Assembly: GCA_024278345.1 (NCBI GenBank)
Contig: JAJRTK010000116.1
Coordinates: 1-42,407 of the forward strand
Origin: a bacterium
GTDB lineage: Bacteria > CSSED10-310 > JAJRTK01
DNA length: 42,407 nt
Direction of reading: 5' to 3'
Below the pieces are notes generated by a model, which saw only the letters and a program-made list of their open reading frames with translations, made no database searches and was not told the DNA's origin. Positions within the stretch are counted from its first letter, which is position 1. Every line of letters starts with the position of its first letter. Below, piece by piece: positions 31,200-39,004 of the stretch. A program made the position numbers and the translations under genes.

Positions 31200-32237
31200 A
31201 TGCCTCACAAGGAGATTCCTACAACATCGATTCAGCCAGGGCAAAGCCTTTCACGGCATCTCGCCGAGGTGATGCGGGCGAATCGGTTTTATTGCGATCA
31301 CGTGCGGCAGAGCAACGATTCGCTGATGAGCAATTCTTCCGGGCATCTCCACGCGGTAGGCGCCACAACTGCATTCAGCTACTCGTTCAGCGACAGAATA
31401 GAAATTGTCGCCAGCTCCAATGATCGGCTCGACTTCCAATATGCTGGCGGGGCAACGGCGCTTGGAACATTTTCGGCAAGCTTGACACCGGCCACATACA
31501 CCCTGGCTTCACTCGCTTCTCATCTCGAAACCAAAATGCGAACTGCCGCGGGGGGCGTCTCGGATATTGACGTTTCTTATGATGGCCCGGCGGGGGGTTC
31601 GCCTGGTTTTTTCGTGATCCAGCACTCCGGATCGAGCGACAGCCCCAACGCCCGCATATTCAAGCTGCTTTGTGCTTCTGGATCCAACGGGCCGACGGCT
31701 GCCACTCCTCGAAGCGTGTTTCCTTCTATAAAGTTTGCCGCTGGGAAAGATCGAGTTGGGGCGTTCGGTTATGTGGGGGATGGCGGCTTTTTGGACGGGT
31801 TCACCCAAGATTCTTGGACGTTTGGTGATGGCGGGCAGGTAGGGACTTCTGGAATTGCGGCAGGTGCGGTTACTGAGGCGAAACTCAAAGACGGGATATT
31901 GGACGGAACCCACTTGTCGGCTGCTGCTGTGACTGGAGCGAAGATCCAAGATTCAGCGTTGACGAGCGCGAAAACTGGGTCGCCTGTGGCCTCTACTACG
32001 GCTTTAGTGCCTCCCGTCGGCGGAACTGCAATTATTACGTTTGCAATGGGGACTGCCGGGCGTGTTCCTTCGTGCTGTATTGCAATCAATTATGTTCCAT
32101 ATACATCAATTGGGCTCCCGTCCCTAGTTTACATTACCGGGGCGCCAGTTCATACCGGAAGCGGGAATTACAATGTGACGGTTCAAAACGACAATGTGTC
32201 GGGGATTAACGTTACTGTTCAGGGGTTTGCTTACTGA
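31200..32237 (+). CDS. Fibre protein 3 with inserted repeat domain
   Basis: 345 residues from the ATG at 31200. A helical N-terminus and HLHAVGATT linker are followed by the domain shared with the tube and distal proteins (about 74-183; NDRLDFQYAGG...ATYTLASLASHL), then shaft repeats (GAVTEAKL, AVTGAKI, ALTSAK) and a C-terminal beta head. It seems to be a fibre into which the mobile domain was inserted between attachment domain and shaft. TGATG overlap with the next gene. Confidence 0.65.
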   Translation: MPHKEIPTTSIQPGQSLSRHLAEVMRANRFYCDHVRQSNDSLMSNSSGHLHAVGATTAFSYSFSDRIEIVASSNDRLDFQYAGGATALGTFSASLTPATYTLASLASHLETKMRTAAGGVSDIDVSYDGPAGGSPGFFVIQHSGSSDSPNARIFKLLCASGSNGPTAATPRSVFPSIKFAAGKDRVGAFGYVGDGGFLDGFTQDSWTFGDGGQVGTSGIAAGAVTEAKLKDGILDGTHLSAAAVTGAKIQDSALTSAKTGSPVASTTALVPPVGGTAIITFAMGTAGRVPSCCIAINYVPYTSIGLPSLVYITGAPVHTGSGNYNVTVQNDNVSGINVTVQGFAY

Positions 32238-33352
32238 TGGCGCGGAGAAATATCATAGATTGGCCGACGATCCAGGCGCTGATCAAGGCAGAGGTGAAGA
32301 AGTATGCCTTCGCGTTCAACAGCGACCATGGCTTGCTCTCCGGACTATTGGATGACGATCACCCCCAATATGCCCGTCTGGCCGGGGCGGTGTTCACGGG
32401 ACCGGTCACTCTGGCGACTGCTCCGGTAGCTGACCTTCATGCTGCCACAAAATTTTATGTTGATGGCAAATGGACCCCCCTCACCCAGCAAGGCGGAAAC
32501 AATATTTGGAACTTCCCGGTGCTCTGCGGATCGGACGGCACCCAGCCGGAGTGGTGGGAGACAAGCGGTGCCGGTGCCACCGGGATGACTGCCACGTGGG
32601 AGGATACCGCCGGGGAATCACTCCCGGAAATCCATGCCGAGTGCATCAAGTGCGTGACGGGGTCCAGCGGCGCTGGAGCCTATGTCTACCAGCAGCTCTA
32701 TCTGGCGGATCATCCGCTCCTCAAGACTGGCACGGTGCTTAGCGCCTCCGTCTGGGTCTACCAGGCGACCACGGCGGATATGCTCAGGCTTGAGATTTGG
32801 GGCAACATGAGCGGCAGCCTCGGCTCTGTGTTCACGACAGCCACGGATGCTTGGACGCTCTTGGAACTCGAAAACCTGACCATCGGAGGATCCGACACCT
32901 ACGTCGAATTCCGGGTCTTGTCGCTGTCCGCGTCCGACACGTTCTACATGACCATGCCGGCGGTGTGGCTCGGGGCCTATAATCGGCCTTGGATGGCGAA
33001 TCCGAGTCACTATGTAGACTATGCGGAAGAGGTTTATTCCTTGAACCCGTCCGACACGGCCTGGCATACCGTATCGACCAGCGTGCCACCGGGGACTCAT
33101 ACAGTAGAACTCGGAGTTGTCATCAACGGTAACGGCGTCGCTGGCCGAGCCCATTATGCCAGGCCTGGATACTCTACGGCTGCAAAGACGGCATATACAA
33201 CGGTAAACAGTGCGTTTGGAGCGGCGGCGAATAACCGCGCCGCAGTTCTGATGCAACTCGACGATCAGGGACAGTTTCAGTGGGCCGTGAGCAACGCGGC
33301 AGCCAGCAAAGTTGCTGGCGACATCAAGGGCGCCTTTCGGTGGGTGTATTGA
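32237..33352 (+). CDS. Tail fibre/receptor-binding protein
   Basis: 371 residues. The N-terminus has the LLDDDHPQYARLAG motif common in tail fibres, followed by FTGPVTLATAPVADLHAATKFYVDG, a typical T4 gp12/lambda-like fibre repeat. Residues about 95-260 look like a carbohydrate-binding beta sandwich (LSASVWVYQ, DAWTLLELENL, YVEFRVLSL). The C-terminal part is another beta domain. It is the best candidate for the host-recognition fibre. Confidence 0.7.
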   Translation: MARRNIIDWPTIQALIKAEVKKYAFAFNSDHGLLSGLLDDDHPQYARLAGAVFTGPVTLATAPVADLHAATKFYVDGKWTPLTQQGGNNIWNFPVLCGSDGTQPEWWETSGAGATGMTATWEDTAGESLPEIHAECIKCVTGSSGAGAYVYQQLYLADHPLLKTGTVLSASVWVYQATTADMLRLEIWGNMSGSLGSVFTTATDAWTLLELENLTIGGSDTYVEFRVLSLSASDTFYMTMPAVWLGAYNRPWMANPSHYVDYAEEVYSLNPSDTAWHTVSTSVPPGTHTVELGVVINGNGVAGRAHYARPGYSTAAKTAYTTVNSAFGAAANNRAAVLMQLDDQGQFQWAVSNAAASKVAGDIKGAFRWVY

Positions 33353-33354
33353 CC

Positions 33355-33798
33355 ATGATTGTTTCCAAACGACTTGTCGATGCCAAGCTCCCGCAAGGGG
33401 AGGCGATAGATCTATCTTCACACGCATCCAAAATCGAGCCGGAGAGCATTCGCATCGTGCCGGCCGAGTGGGATGGATATCGATGGGCGCCAAGTGGGTC
33501 GCCACTGGTAGCCGGTCAGGATTATACTGTCCGAGGAACGATGGTCGAACCCTTGGCCACTCAGGCTCAGAGCATCCGCCGAATCTTGCTGACGTTTGAG
33601 CATGAGGACGACTCCGAGAAAGAAGAGCAAAAAGATGCCGAACGCGAGGCGAATCATCGCGACCTGCGCGACAAATATCAGACGGCCTTGGCCTGGCTCG
33701 ATGATGCCAAGCAGAGCGACAATATCGACATCAAGCAAATCGCAAAGATCGTCGAGGGAATCCTTAGGCTGATGCGCCTGGAGATCGGCGACGAGTAA
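33355..33798 (+). CDS. Tail-associated small protein, unknown
   Basis: 147 residues from the ATG at 33355. The N-terminal half is beta-rich (SIRIVPAEWDGYRW...YTVRGTMVEPL); the C-terminal half is a charged coiled coil (EEQKDAEREANHRDLRDKYQ). No family was recognised. It follows the fibre gene with only two bases between and may be a fibre connector or chaperone. Confidence 0.6.
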   Translation: MIVSKRLVDAKLPQGEAIDLSSHASKIEPESIRIVPAEWDGYRWAPSGSPLVAGQDYTVRGTMVEPLATQAQSIRRILLTFEHEDDSEKEEQKDAEREANHRDLRDKYQTALAWLDDAKQSDNIDIKQIAKIVEGILRLMRLEIGDE

Positions 33799-33819
33799 AC
33801 CAACAACGAGGAGGCCACC

Positions 33820-34092
33820 ATGACGGCCATCGACAACCACTTACGATTTTACGACGGCCTCACCACTCCAGTGCGCAGCGCCGCAGCCGTGACTCCATCG
33901 GATGCCACCGACCTAGCCTACACAACAAAGGGGATCTACATCGGCGGCTCCGGGAATATCGTCGTCAACATGGCCGACAGCGGGGCGCCGGTGACCTTCA
34001 CGGAGCTCCAGGTGGGGACCGTCTACCCATTTCGGGTGACTCGAGTACTGGCCACTGGCACCACCGCCACCAACATCGTGGCCCTGTGGTGA
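33820..34092 (+). CDS. Small conserved virion protein (spike-base-like)
   Basis: 90 residues; GAGGAGG precedes the ATG. It has the pattern AVTPSDATDL...GIYIGGSGNIVVNMA...VTFTELQVGTVYPFRVTRVLATGTTA, a compact all-beta protein that is common in Gram-negative siphophages, usually next to fibre or spike genes. Probably a spike-base or decoration protein. Confidence 0.65.
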   Translation: MTAIDNHLRFYDGLTTPVRSAAAVTPSDATDLAYTTKGIYIGGSGNIVVNMADSGAPVTFTELQVGTVYPFRVTRVLATGTTATNIVALW

Positions 34093-34094
34093 GC

Positions 34095-34841
34095 ATGATG
34101 CAAATCGGCCTTGGAATTTGGGGCAGCACACCCAGGAGCATTCATCCGATCTTGGATGCGATGACTGTCTATTGGGAGATTGACGAGTTTTCCGATGGCA
34201 GCAGTGCCGTCGCTCGGGCGAATAGCTTCCCGAAACGCAGCGCCTTAGTCGATATCAACACGGTGCCATCGTATGCAGACGCATGGGGGAATGTGGCGGC
34301 CCTGACCGCAGCAAACGCCGAAAAATTTGCCTCGACAGAAAGCAGCATTTTCGCCGCGACTGCCGACCGGGAAATCTGGCTCTGGGCGAGGCCAAGTGCG
34401 AGTGGCGCGAGCATCGATGTTGTGGCCTCGAAGGATGATGGATCGACCAATCGCGACTGGTCAATCCAATACGAATTCGCAAGTGAGAAATTTAGAGCAG
34501 TCATTTTTAACACTAGCAACAACAACTTTGTCGTATACTCGACTGTCGCAGCCAAGGATACATGGCACCTAGTATCCCTAAGGCTCGATATCACCGGCTC
34601 ACGGATCGGGATATCCGTGGATGCAGGAGCCTATACGTACACCACTGTCACCGGGACACCCAGGCAGACGATCAGCAATTTTTCTGTCGGTGGCTATGAG
34701 CTCAACAACAGCTATACCTTCGACGGCCGTCTGGCCGCATGTGGCGCCGTGAATGGATTTTTGGCGCCCGCATCCTTGAGCTGGCTCTACTCCGCGGGGC
34801 GCCCCCGGACATTTGTCGAAATCCAATCCTTCACGGGGTGA
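34095..34841 (+). CDS. Tail spike-like protein with a concanavalin/LamG-like fold
   Basis: 248 residues (ATGs at 34095 and 34098; the first is used). After a short N-terminal tail, residues about 25-235 show the strand pattern of LamG/concanavalin sandwiches (EIWLWARPSASGASIDVVASKDDG, WHLVSLRLDITGSRIGISVD). These folds bind glycans, so it is probably a further receptor- or surface-binding component. Confidence 0.65.
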   Translation: MMQIGLGIWGSTPRSIHPILDAMTVYWEIDEFSDGSSAVARANSFPKRSALVDINTVPSYADAWGNVAALTAANAEKFASTESSIFAATADREIWLWARPSASGASIDVVASKDDGSTNRDWSIQYEFASEKFRAVIFNTSNNNFVVYSTVAAKDTWHLVSLRLDITGSRIGISVDAGAYTYTTVTGTPRQTISNFSVGGYELNNSYTFDGRLAACGAVNGFLAPASLSWLYSAGRPRTFVEIQSFTG

Positions 34842-34843
34842 CC

Positions 34844-35263
34844 ATGACACTACCCGCCAAAAAAGACCGCGTGAACACCAAGCTGGCCGCTCTGTGGCCG
34901 GTGCTTGTCGCCCGGCAAGATGATTATCTCGCCGCCCACGGGCGGTACTGGCAGGGGCTCCTCACCCACGGTATCCTGCCCATCGACGACGATGACCCAC
35001 TCCCCGACCAGCTCGCTCGGACACCGAAGGAGCAGCCGGGCGTTCACGTCCAGGACTGGCGAGCGATGCTTCCGGAACTCGACGGCAAGCCATTGCCCAT
35101 GGCGCTTCAGGTGCATACCTACGGTGCTCCCGACGGCGATGGATGGTGGGCGGAGGCCCACATCCTGTATCAGGGGATACACAGGCGCCGGATGAAGGGT
35201 GCGGGCCCGCTTGCGGCTCGCTTCACCAGAGGATGGCACAAAGTGTTTGACCCGGTCCTGTGA
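34844..35263 (+). CDS. Unknown protein at the end of the fibre cluster
   Basis: 139 residues, two bases after the previous stop. It is mixed alpha/beta with several Trp residues and WWAEAHILYQGIHRRRMKG near the C-terminus. No membrane segment, no recognised family. Its last position before a terminator suggests a fibre chaperone or minor tail protein. Confidence 0.6.
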   Translation: MTLPAKKDRVNTKLAALWPVLVARQDDYLAAHGRYWQGLLTHGILPIDDDDPLPDQLARTPKEQPGVHVQDWRAMLPELDGKPLPMALQVHTYGAPDGDGWWAEAHILYQGIHRRRMKGAGPLAARFTRGWHKVFDPVL

Positions 35264-35282
35264 CCTGTTGGTCCAGTCAACC

Positions 35283-35303
35283 AGTCCGCCTCGGCGGGCT
35301 TTT
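35283..35303 (+). terminator. Rho-independent terminator after the structural genes
   Basis: AGTCCGC / GCGGGCT form a 7-bp stem (one G-U pair) around a CTCG tetraloop, followed by TTTT. It lies 20 bases after the stop at 35263 and before the ribosome site of the lipoprotein gene. The short T-run suggests partial read-through. Confidence 0.6.
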
Positions 35304-35322
35304 GCATGTACGGAGGATGTCC

Positions 35323-36132
35323 ATGATCCATAATCATTTCTGGCGCGGATACCGGCTCGGTTCCATCTGTAGCGGCGTGATCGCCACCGCATCCCTCTTG
35401 GCGCTGGCCATCCTCTGCGGCTGCTGCCCCTACGGCGGCGGGAATCCGGGCCCGTGGCCACGCCCAACCCCAACCAGCATTCCAGCCCCACGCCCAACCC
35501 CCACCAGCATTCCAGCCCCACGCCCAACCCCCACCGCTGCCCCAGCCCACCGGCCCTACCAGGTCACCGAGGGCCGCGCCGTGCTGACCATCCGTGGGAT
35601 CGACCAGCTCCCGCTGTCCCCTGCAGCCGACACCAGTACCGTGGCGACCATGACCTGGGAGACGGAGGGCCGGGATCTGGGAGCCCCGGTGCTGGAACTC
35701 CAGATCCGCGGGCAGTCCGCCGAACCGTGCCTCTCCCGTCCATGCCGTGACCGCGCCGGGTTGGTCATCAGATATTCTTCAAGCATCGCCCATGACGAGG
35801 GATTACCAGAGCGGCAGCACTGTGGCGAGGGCGTGAACTACCACCGCAGGATCGCTCTCGGAAACCTTCCCGCCGGGCTCCTCCGCGTGACGCTGGAATG
35901 GGACCGCACGATGCTCCGCGTCTCTACGCCCGTGGATTCGTGGCAGAGCGGGCTTCAGGAGGAGCGCGGATTTTCACTGGGGTTCGGACGGGTGATTACC
36001 GGGGCACCCTTCGAGCGGCGGGAAATCCGGGGCTGGTCGTGGAAGCCGCTCCTGGATGGGAGTCCATGGATCAAGCTCTCGGTGGAGTCGTGGACCGGCA
36101 GTCTGGGGCTTTGGCGGGAATGCACACTCTGA
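35323..36132 (+). CDS. Lipoprotein-like protein with Pro/Thr tandem repeats
   Basis: 269 residues; the ATG at 35323 is six bases after GGAGG, while the ATG at 35317 is too close. A hydrophobic signal (about 13-33) ends in LAILCGCC, a plausible lipobox. Residues about 46-76 are three 10-residue repeats of PRPTPTSIPA type encoded by a 30-bp DNA repeat. The remaining ~190 residues form a beta-rich domain (TVATMTWETEG, LELQIRG, LRVTLEWDRTMLRV). The stalk resembles that of the anchored protein at 5032-5601. Either a surface lipoprotein expressed late or a lysis-related protein; not resolved. Confidence 0.6.
   Translation: MIHNHFWRGYRLGSICSGVIATASLLALAILCGCCPYGGGNPGPWPRPTPTSIPAPRPTPTSIPAPRPTPTAAPAHRPYQVTEGRAVLTIRGIDQLPLSPAADTSTVATMTWETEGRDLGAPVLELQIRGQSAEPCLSRPCRDRAGLVIRYSSSIAHDEGLPERQHCGEGVNYHRRIALGNLPAGLLRVTLEWDRTMLRVSTPVDSWQSGLQEERGFSLGFGRVITGAPFERREIRGWSWKPLLDGSPWIKLSVESWTGSLGLWRECTL
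35458..35547 (+). repeat. Three tandem copies of a 30-bp repeat encoding a Pro/Thr stalk
   Basis: Units start with CCACGCCCAACC at 35458, 35488 and 35518. The first two are nearly identical and the third diverges in its last third. The unit length is a multiple of three, so copy number could change without frameshift. Confidence 0.85.
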
Positions 36133-36146
36133 CGGAAAGGAAGCTC

Positions 36147-36416
36147 ATGAAAGACGGGACAAAGACAACAGAATATCGGCTCACCCAGGTGAGCATCATC
36201 CTAGCGACCCTCATGCCGCTCTTGGCGACGATCCTCCTCGCTGTTGGCACGATCCCCCTCGAGGCATTCTTGGCCCTGGTGACTCCTGGCCCCGTGTCGG
36301 TCGTGGCGACGGGCGCTTACGCCTACAGCCGAGCTCGTGTAAAAAGCGCCGAGGCGGTCTCATCGAGGCAGGCCCTTTTTGATGAGGCTATTGCCGGAGC
36401 TGGAGGGCAAAATTGA
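36147..36416 (+). CDS. Holin-like two-TM membrane protein
   Basis: 89 residues from the ATG at 36147 (AAAGGAAG five bases upstream). Two hydrophobic segments (about 14-35 and 41-60) are joined by a very short Pro-containing loop; the C-terminal 30 residues are hydrophilic and charged. Size, topology and position before a lipoprotein and an i-spanin-like protein suggest a class II-type holin that permeabilises the inner membrane. The overlap with the next gene is TGATG. Confidence 0.55.
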   Translation: MKDGTKTTEYRLTQVSIILATLMPLLATILLAVGTIPLEAFLALVTPGPVSVVATGAYAYSRARVKSAEAVSSRQALFDEAIAGAGGQN

Positions 36417-36751
36417 TGAGACTTGAGCCAAGAGATCCAGTAGGCCTCCTTCCTGGAATCGCGAGAGCACTGTTTTTTGCGGCTATCGCAATCCTGGTCT
36501 ACGCCATGATAGCAGCTCTTTCGGGGTGCGTGGATCGGCAGCTCCGCCGGGACTACGAGGCGCAGGTGCGGGCGACGGAGGCGATCACCAGGGCGCAACT
36601 GTGCAGCTCTGCATGCCGCGTCGAGGCGCTCTGCGATCCGCCCACTGGCAGCGTGCTGGACATCCTCTCTCGAATCGACGCCGAAGTCGCCGCGCTCTGC
36701 CCGTGTATTCCAGAGGAGCTCTGCACATATTTGATGGAGGTGGAGCCATGA
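36416..36751 (+). CDS. Lipoprotein, outer-membrane spanin-like
   Basis: 111 residues. A hydrophobic N-terminal segment (about 17-35) ends in the lipobox LSGC (Cys38). The mature part is short and helical with many Cys residues (C63, C67, C73 region and CPC near 99). A short lipoprotein in a lysis cassette next to a TM/coiled-coil protein is the usual o-spanin setting; the high Cys content is unusual and predicts disulphides. Confidence 0.5.
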   Translation: MRLEPRDPVGLLPGIARALFFAAIAILVYAMIAALSGCVDRQLRRDYEAQVRATEAITRAQLCSSACRVEALCDPPTGSVLDILSRIDAEVAALCPCIPEELCTYLMEVEP

Positions 36752-37137
36752 GCGACCCAAGAGATGATCGCCAGATGAGCGCCTGGATCTCTGCCATCCG
36801 GACAAGGATCGGACTCGAGGCCATCCCTGATGCCGTTGTTCAGGCTGTAACGGAACAGACGGCCGACATCCTCTCCAAGGCCACGGCCATGCTCATTATT
36901 ATCGGCACAGACGATCCAGATCATCACGAACTCGTGATGACTTTCGCGAGGCTCCGCCTTTCCAGGCTCGCCATGCGGCTTGAACAGCAGCACACGGCGG
37001 AGGTGCGACGGCGGATGCTGGAGCAGCTCTTATCGGTGATAGGCGAGCTCCTGACGCAGATGCAGCCATCCATCGTCGGTGTCGCTGGAGGGCTGCTTGA
37101 GAGAGCCCTGGAAGAGCTTTTGGGAGGTGAGTCATGA
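36748..37137 (+). CDS. Small helical protein in the lysis cassette, unknown
   Basis: 129 residues with ATGA overlaps at both ends. Mostly helical, with a leucine-rich, amphipathic C-terminal half (RRMLEQLLSVIGELLTQM) and one moderately hydrophobic stretch (ATAMLIIIG). No family was recognised. Sandwiched between spanin-like genes, it may regulate lysis timing. Confidence 0.6.
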   Translation: MSDPRDDRQMSAWISAIRTRIGLEAIPDAVVQAVTEQTADILSKATAMLIIIGTDDPDHHELVMTFARLRLSRLAMRLEQQHTAEVRRRMLEQLLSVIGELLTQMQPSIVGVAGGLLERALEELLGGES

Positions 37138-37433
37138 GTCAAAAAAGCAACGGCCTTGCAGCGGAAGTCTCCGAGCGCGTTCTGGGCCGATGGGCGGGAG
37201 CAATTCTGGCTATCATCGCCACGATCCTACTCTCCGGGGTCGGTTGGGTAGTGGCCTCCACCGTCACAGCCCAGAGGCGTCTGGCAGTCATCGAGGTATC
37301 TCGCTTTACTCCGGTCGATGCCAGAGAACTCGAGAATAGGATCCAGACGACCATCGATGCGAAGCTCACCAGGATGGAGGCGAAGCTGGACCGGATAGAC
37401 GATGCACTTCGGGAGCTGGCACGGGAGAAGTAG
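37134..37433 (+). CDS. One-TM protein with C-terminal coiled coil, i-spanin-like
   Basis: 99 residues. One transmembrane segment (about 20-44) is followed by a charged helix with heptad pattern (DARELENRI...TRMEAKLDRIDDALREL). That topology is that of an inner-membrane spanin (Rz-like) or a XhlA-type accessory protein. It is the last rightward gene and converges on the integrase across a 195-base gap. Confidence 0.55.
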   Translation: MSQKSNGLAAEVSERVLGRWAGAILAIIATILLSGVGWVVASTVTAQRRLAVIEVSRFTPVDARELENRIQTTIDAKLTRMEAKLDRIDDALRELAREK

Positions 37434-37628
37434 ACGACCTCCTTGTTTACCCCTTTGTTTACCCCCAAAAGCTGTCAATCAACGTCAATCGCTGGAGTTG
37501 CCTGTCGGTCGAACGAGGTGTCAAGGGCCGTGGCGGCGCGAAATGTCGCGCCATGCCATGCAACTATCTGAAATAAAACATATTTGATATCCCATCCAAT
37601 GGGCGGCCTCAGTGACGGGCTTGAGACT
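37434..37628. other. Convergent intergenic region: candidate attP and hairpin
   Basis: No gene in 195 bases next to the integrase 3' end, the usual attP location. Two direct copies of TTGTTTACCCC (37443-37453 and 37455-37465) resemble integrase arm sites; GTCAATC also repeats at 37475 and 37484. A hairpin GGCGCG-AAATGT-CGCGCC (37535-37552), extendable by TGGC/GCCA with a 2-base bulge, lies at the centre, followed by an AT-rich stretch (37563-37585). No U-tract follows the hairpin, so it is not a standard terminator. Confidence 0.45.
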
Positions 37629-38843
37629 TCAGACTCCCTGTGTTTGCCTCCTCGTTTGCCTACTTCCACCAAGAATCCGGTCTTCCAGGAGCTTACCGGA
37701 TTCCTCTTCCGCGGCTGGTGATACGTGAGAGTAAATTCCAAGTGTAACTTTAATGGACGCATGTCCCAAGAGTCGCTGGACGATCCTTGGAGAAATCCCG
37801 GCCTCGAGGCAAAGAGTGGCGCAGGTGTGGCGCATCTCGTGGAATCGGATGTCCGGGAGATCAATCCCATGACGTCTGGCTCGTTCACAAGCCCGGCGAA
37901 AGCGTACCCTCGCATAGCAAGACCGCATGGGGCCACCCTTTAGAGTGGGGAAGACAAGGCCATGTTCTTGCCATCGACCACTGAGTGCTCTCTTGCGAGC
38001 ATCTTGGCGGGCTTTATGCTCACGGAGCGCACGCAGGCACTCTGGTGGCAGAGAAATTGTGCGGCGCGACGCTTGGCTTTTAGGAGGCATGAGCTGGAGA
38101 GTCCCGTCAACATCACCGAGCTGGCAGTCAATACGGAGTCTCCCAGCGTCTAAGTCTACCCGGCTCCACAGTAGCCCCAACAGCTCTCCTTGCCGCATCC
38201 CACGGAAGAGCGCCAGAGTATAAAGAGCGACCCAGTGATCCATCAGTGGCTCACCACGAGTTTTTGGGGGTCCCAGTTCGCCCCTCATACACGCCAAAAA
38301 GGTGGCGGCCTGCTCGGCGGTCCACGTTCTCATTTCGCGCCGAAGCCTTGGTTCCCGATCACCCTTCGGCGCCCCCGCGAGGCTGGCCGGATTGCGGGAG
38401 AGTATGCCGTCCACCACCAAAGGGCGGAGCGCTGTTCTGAGAGTCGCCCTTGCATGGCAGACTGTGCTGTGGGCGAGGCCACGATCCAGTAGCTCCGTGA
38501 GCATGGTCGCCACATCGGAGGGAAGCAGATCATGGAGCATGAACTCGCCAAGGCCAGGAATCAGGTAGAGACGTGCATCTTTCTCGTATGTGCTCCATGT
38601 TCCTGGGCGAACCGAGTGCCGAATGCTCTTGAGCCACCGGTGGAGATAGTCTCCGAGCGTCTCGCGGCCGCACCGCCGATCCGCGGATCCAGCTTCCGCT
38701 GATTCGAGGTCCGCTATCCGTGCTCGAAGGGCACTGCGAGTGGATGCGGTGAGCCACCGCACCCCACCAGCTTTGTCACGGATCTTTGCCCGCCAGTGCG
38801 TCTTTTCGCGGCCCTTCCGGTCTTTGTACTTGTGCTTGTGCAT
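37629..38843 (-). CDS. int: Tyrosine integrase
   Basis: 404 residues from the ATG at 38843 (GGTGGAG three bases upstream); the frame opens earlier, but that part lies inside the HTH gene. An N-terminal arm-binding domain (KDRKGREKTHWRAKIRD), a core-binding domain with the GDYLHRWL...TWSTYEKDARLYLIPGLG pattern, and a catalytic domain with GMRQGELLGL (Arg), HEMRHTC (His-x-x-Arg), LLGHAS (His) and GIYSHV (Tyr nucleophile) are all present. Site-specific integration and, with an excisionase, excision. It is the last gene of the leftward operon and abuts the likely attP region. Confidence 0.95.
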   Translation of the reverse strand: MHKHKYKDRKGREKTHWRAKIRDKAGGVRWLTASTRSALRARIADLESAEAGSADRRCGRETLGDYLHRWLKSIRHSVRPGTWSTYEKDARLYLIPGLGEFMLHDLLPSDVATMLTELLDRGLAHSTVCHARATLRTALRPLVVDGILSRNPASLAGAPKGDREPRLRREMRTWTAEQAATFLACMRGELGPPKTRGEPLMDHWVALYTLALFRGMRQGELLGLLWSRVDLDAGRLRIDCQLGDVDGTLQLMPPKSQASRRTISLPPECLRALREHKARQDARKRALSGRWQEHGLVFPTLKGGPMRSCYARVRFRRACERARRHGIDLPDIRFHEMRHTCATLCLEAGISPRIVQRLLGHASIKVTLGIYSHVSPAAEEESGKLLEDRILGGSRQTRRQTQGV

Positions 38844-39004
38844 CGCTCCACCAGCCAGGCATAGGGTATGCGGACAATACCACCGATCCTCACCGCCGGG
38901 ATTTCCCCGGACTTGAGCCATCGGTCGATCGTCCGGACGGACACATCGAGTGCCAAGGCCGCTTTTTTTCGTGATAGCAAAATCGGTTGGGTCGCGTCCA
39001 TCAT
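38714..39004 (-). CDS. Excisionase-like HTH (MerR/HTH_17) protein
   Basis: 96 residues from the ATG at 39004, with AAAGGAG ahead and an ATGA overlap with the amidase stop. Residues about 9-55 form the HTH_17 fold (LSRKKAALALDVSVRTIDRWLKSGEIPAVRIGG..RIP) of excisionases. The last ~43 residues overlap the integrase start in another frame, much as xis overlaps int in lambda. It probably directs excision and may bind attP. Confidence 0.75.
   Translation of the reverse strand: MMDATQPILLSRKKAALALDVSVRTIDRWLKSGEIPAVRIGGIVRIPYAWLVERCTSTSTKTGRAAKRRTGGQRSVTKLVGCGGSPHPLAVPFEHG

Noticed and set aside
32618-33505. A 295-codon minus-strand frame
   Set aside because: It is antisense to the tail-fibre gene, which has a standard DDDHPQY motif and coupled neighbours.
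34850-35550. Minus-strand frames rich in Gly-Trp repeats
   Set aside because: They are the reverse reading of the 30-bp Pro/Thr repeat and adjoining genes.
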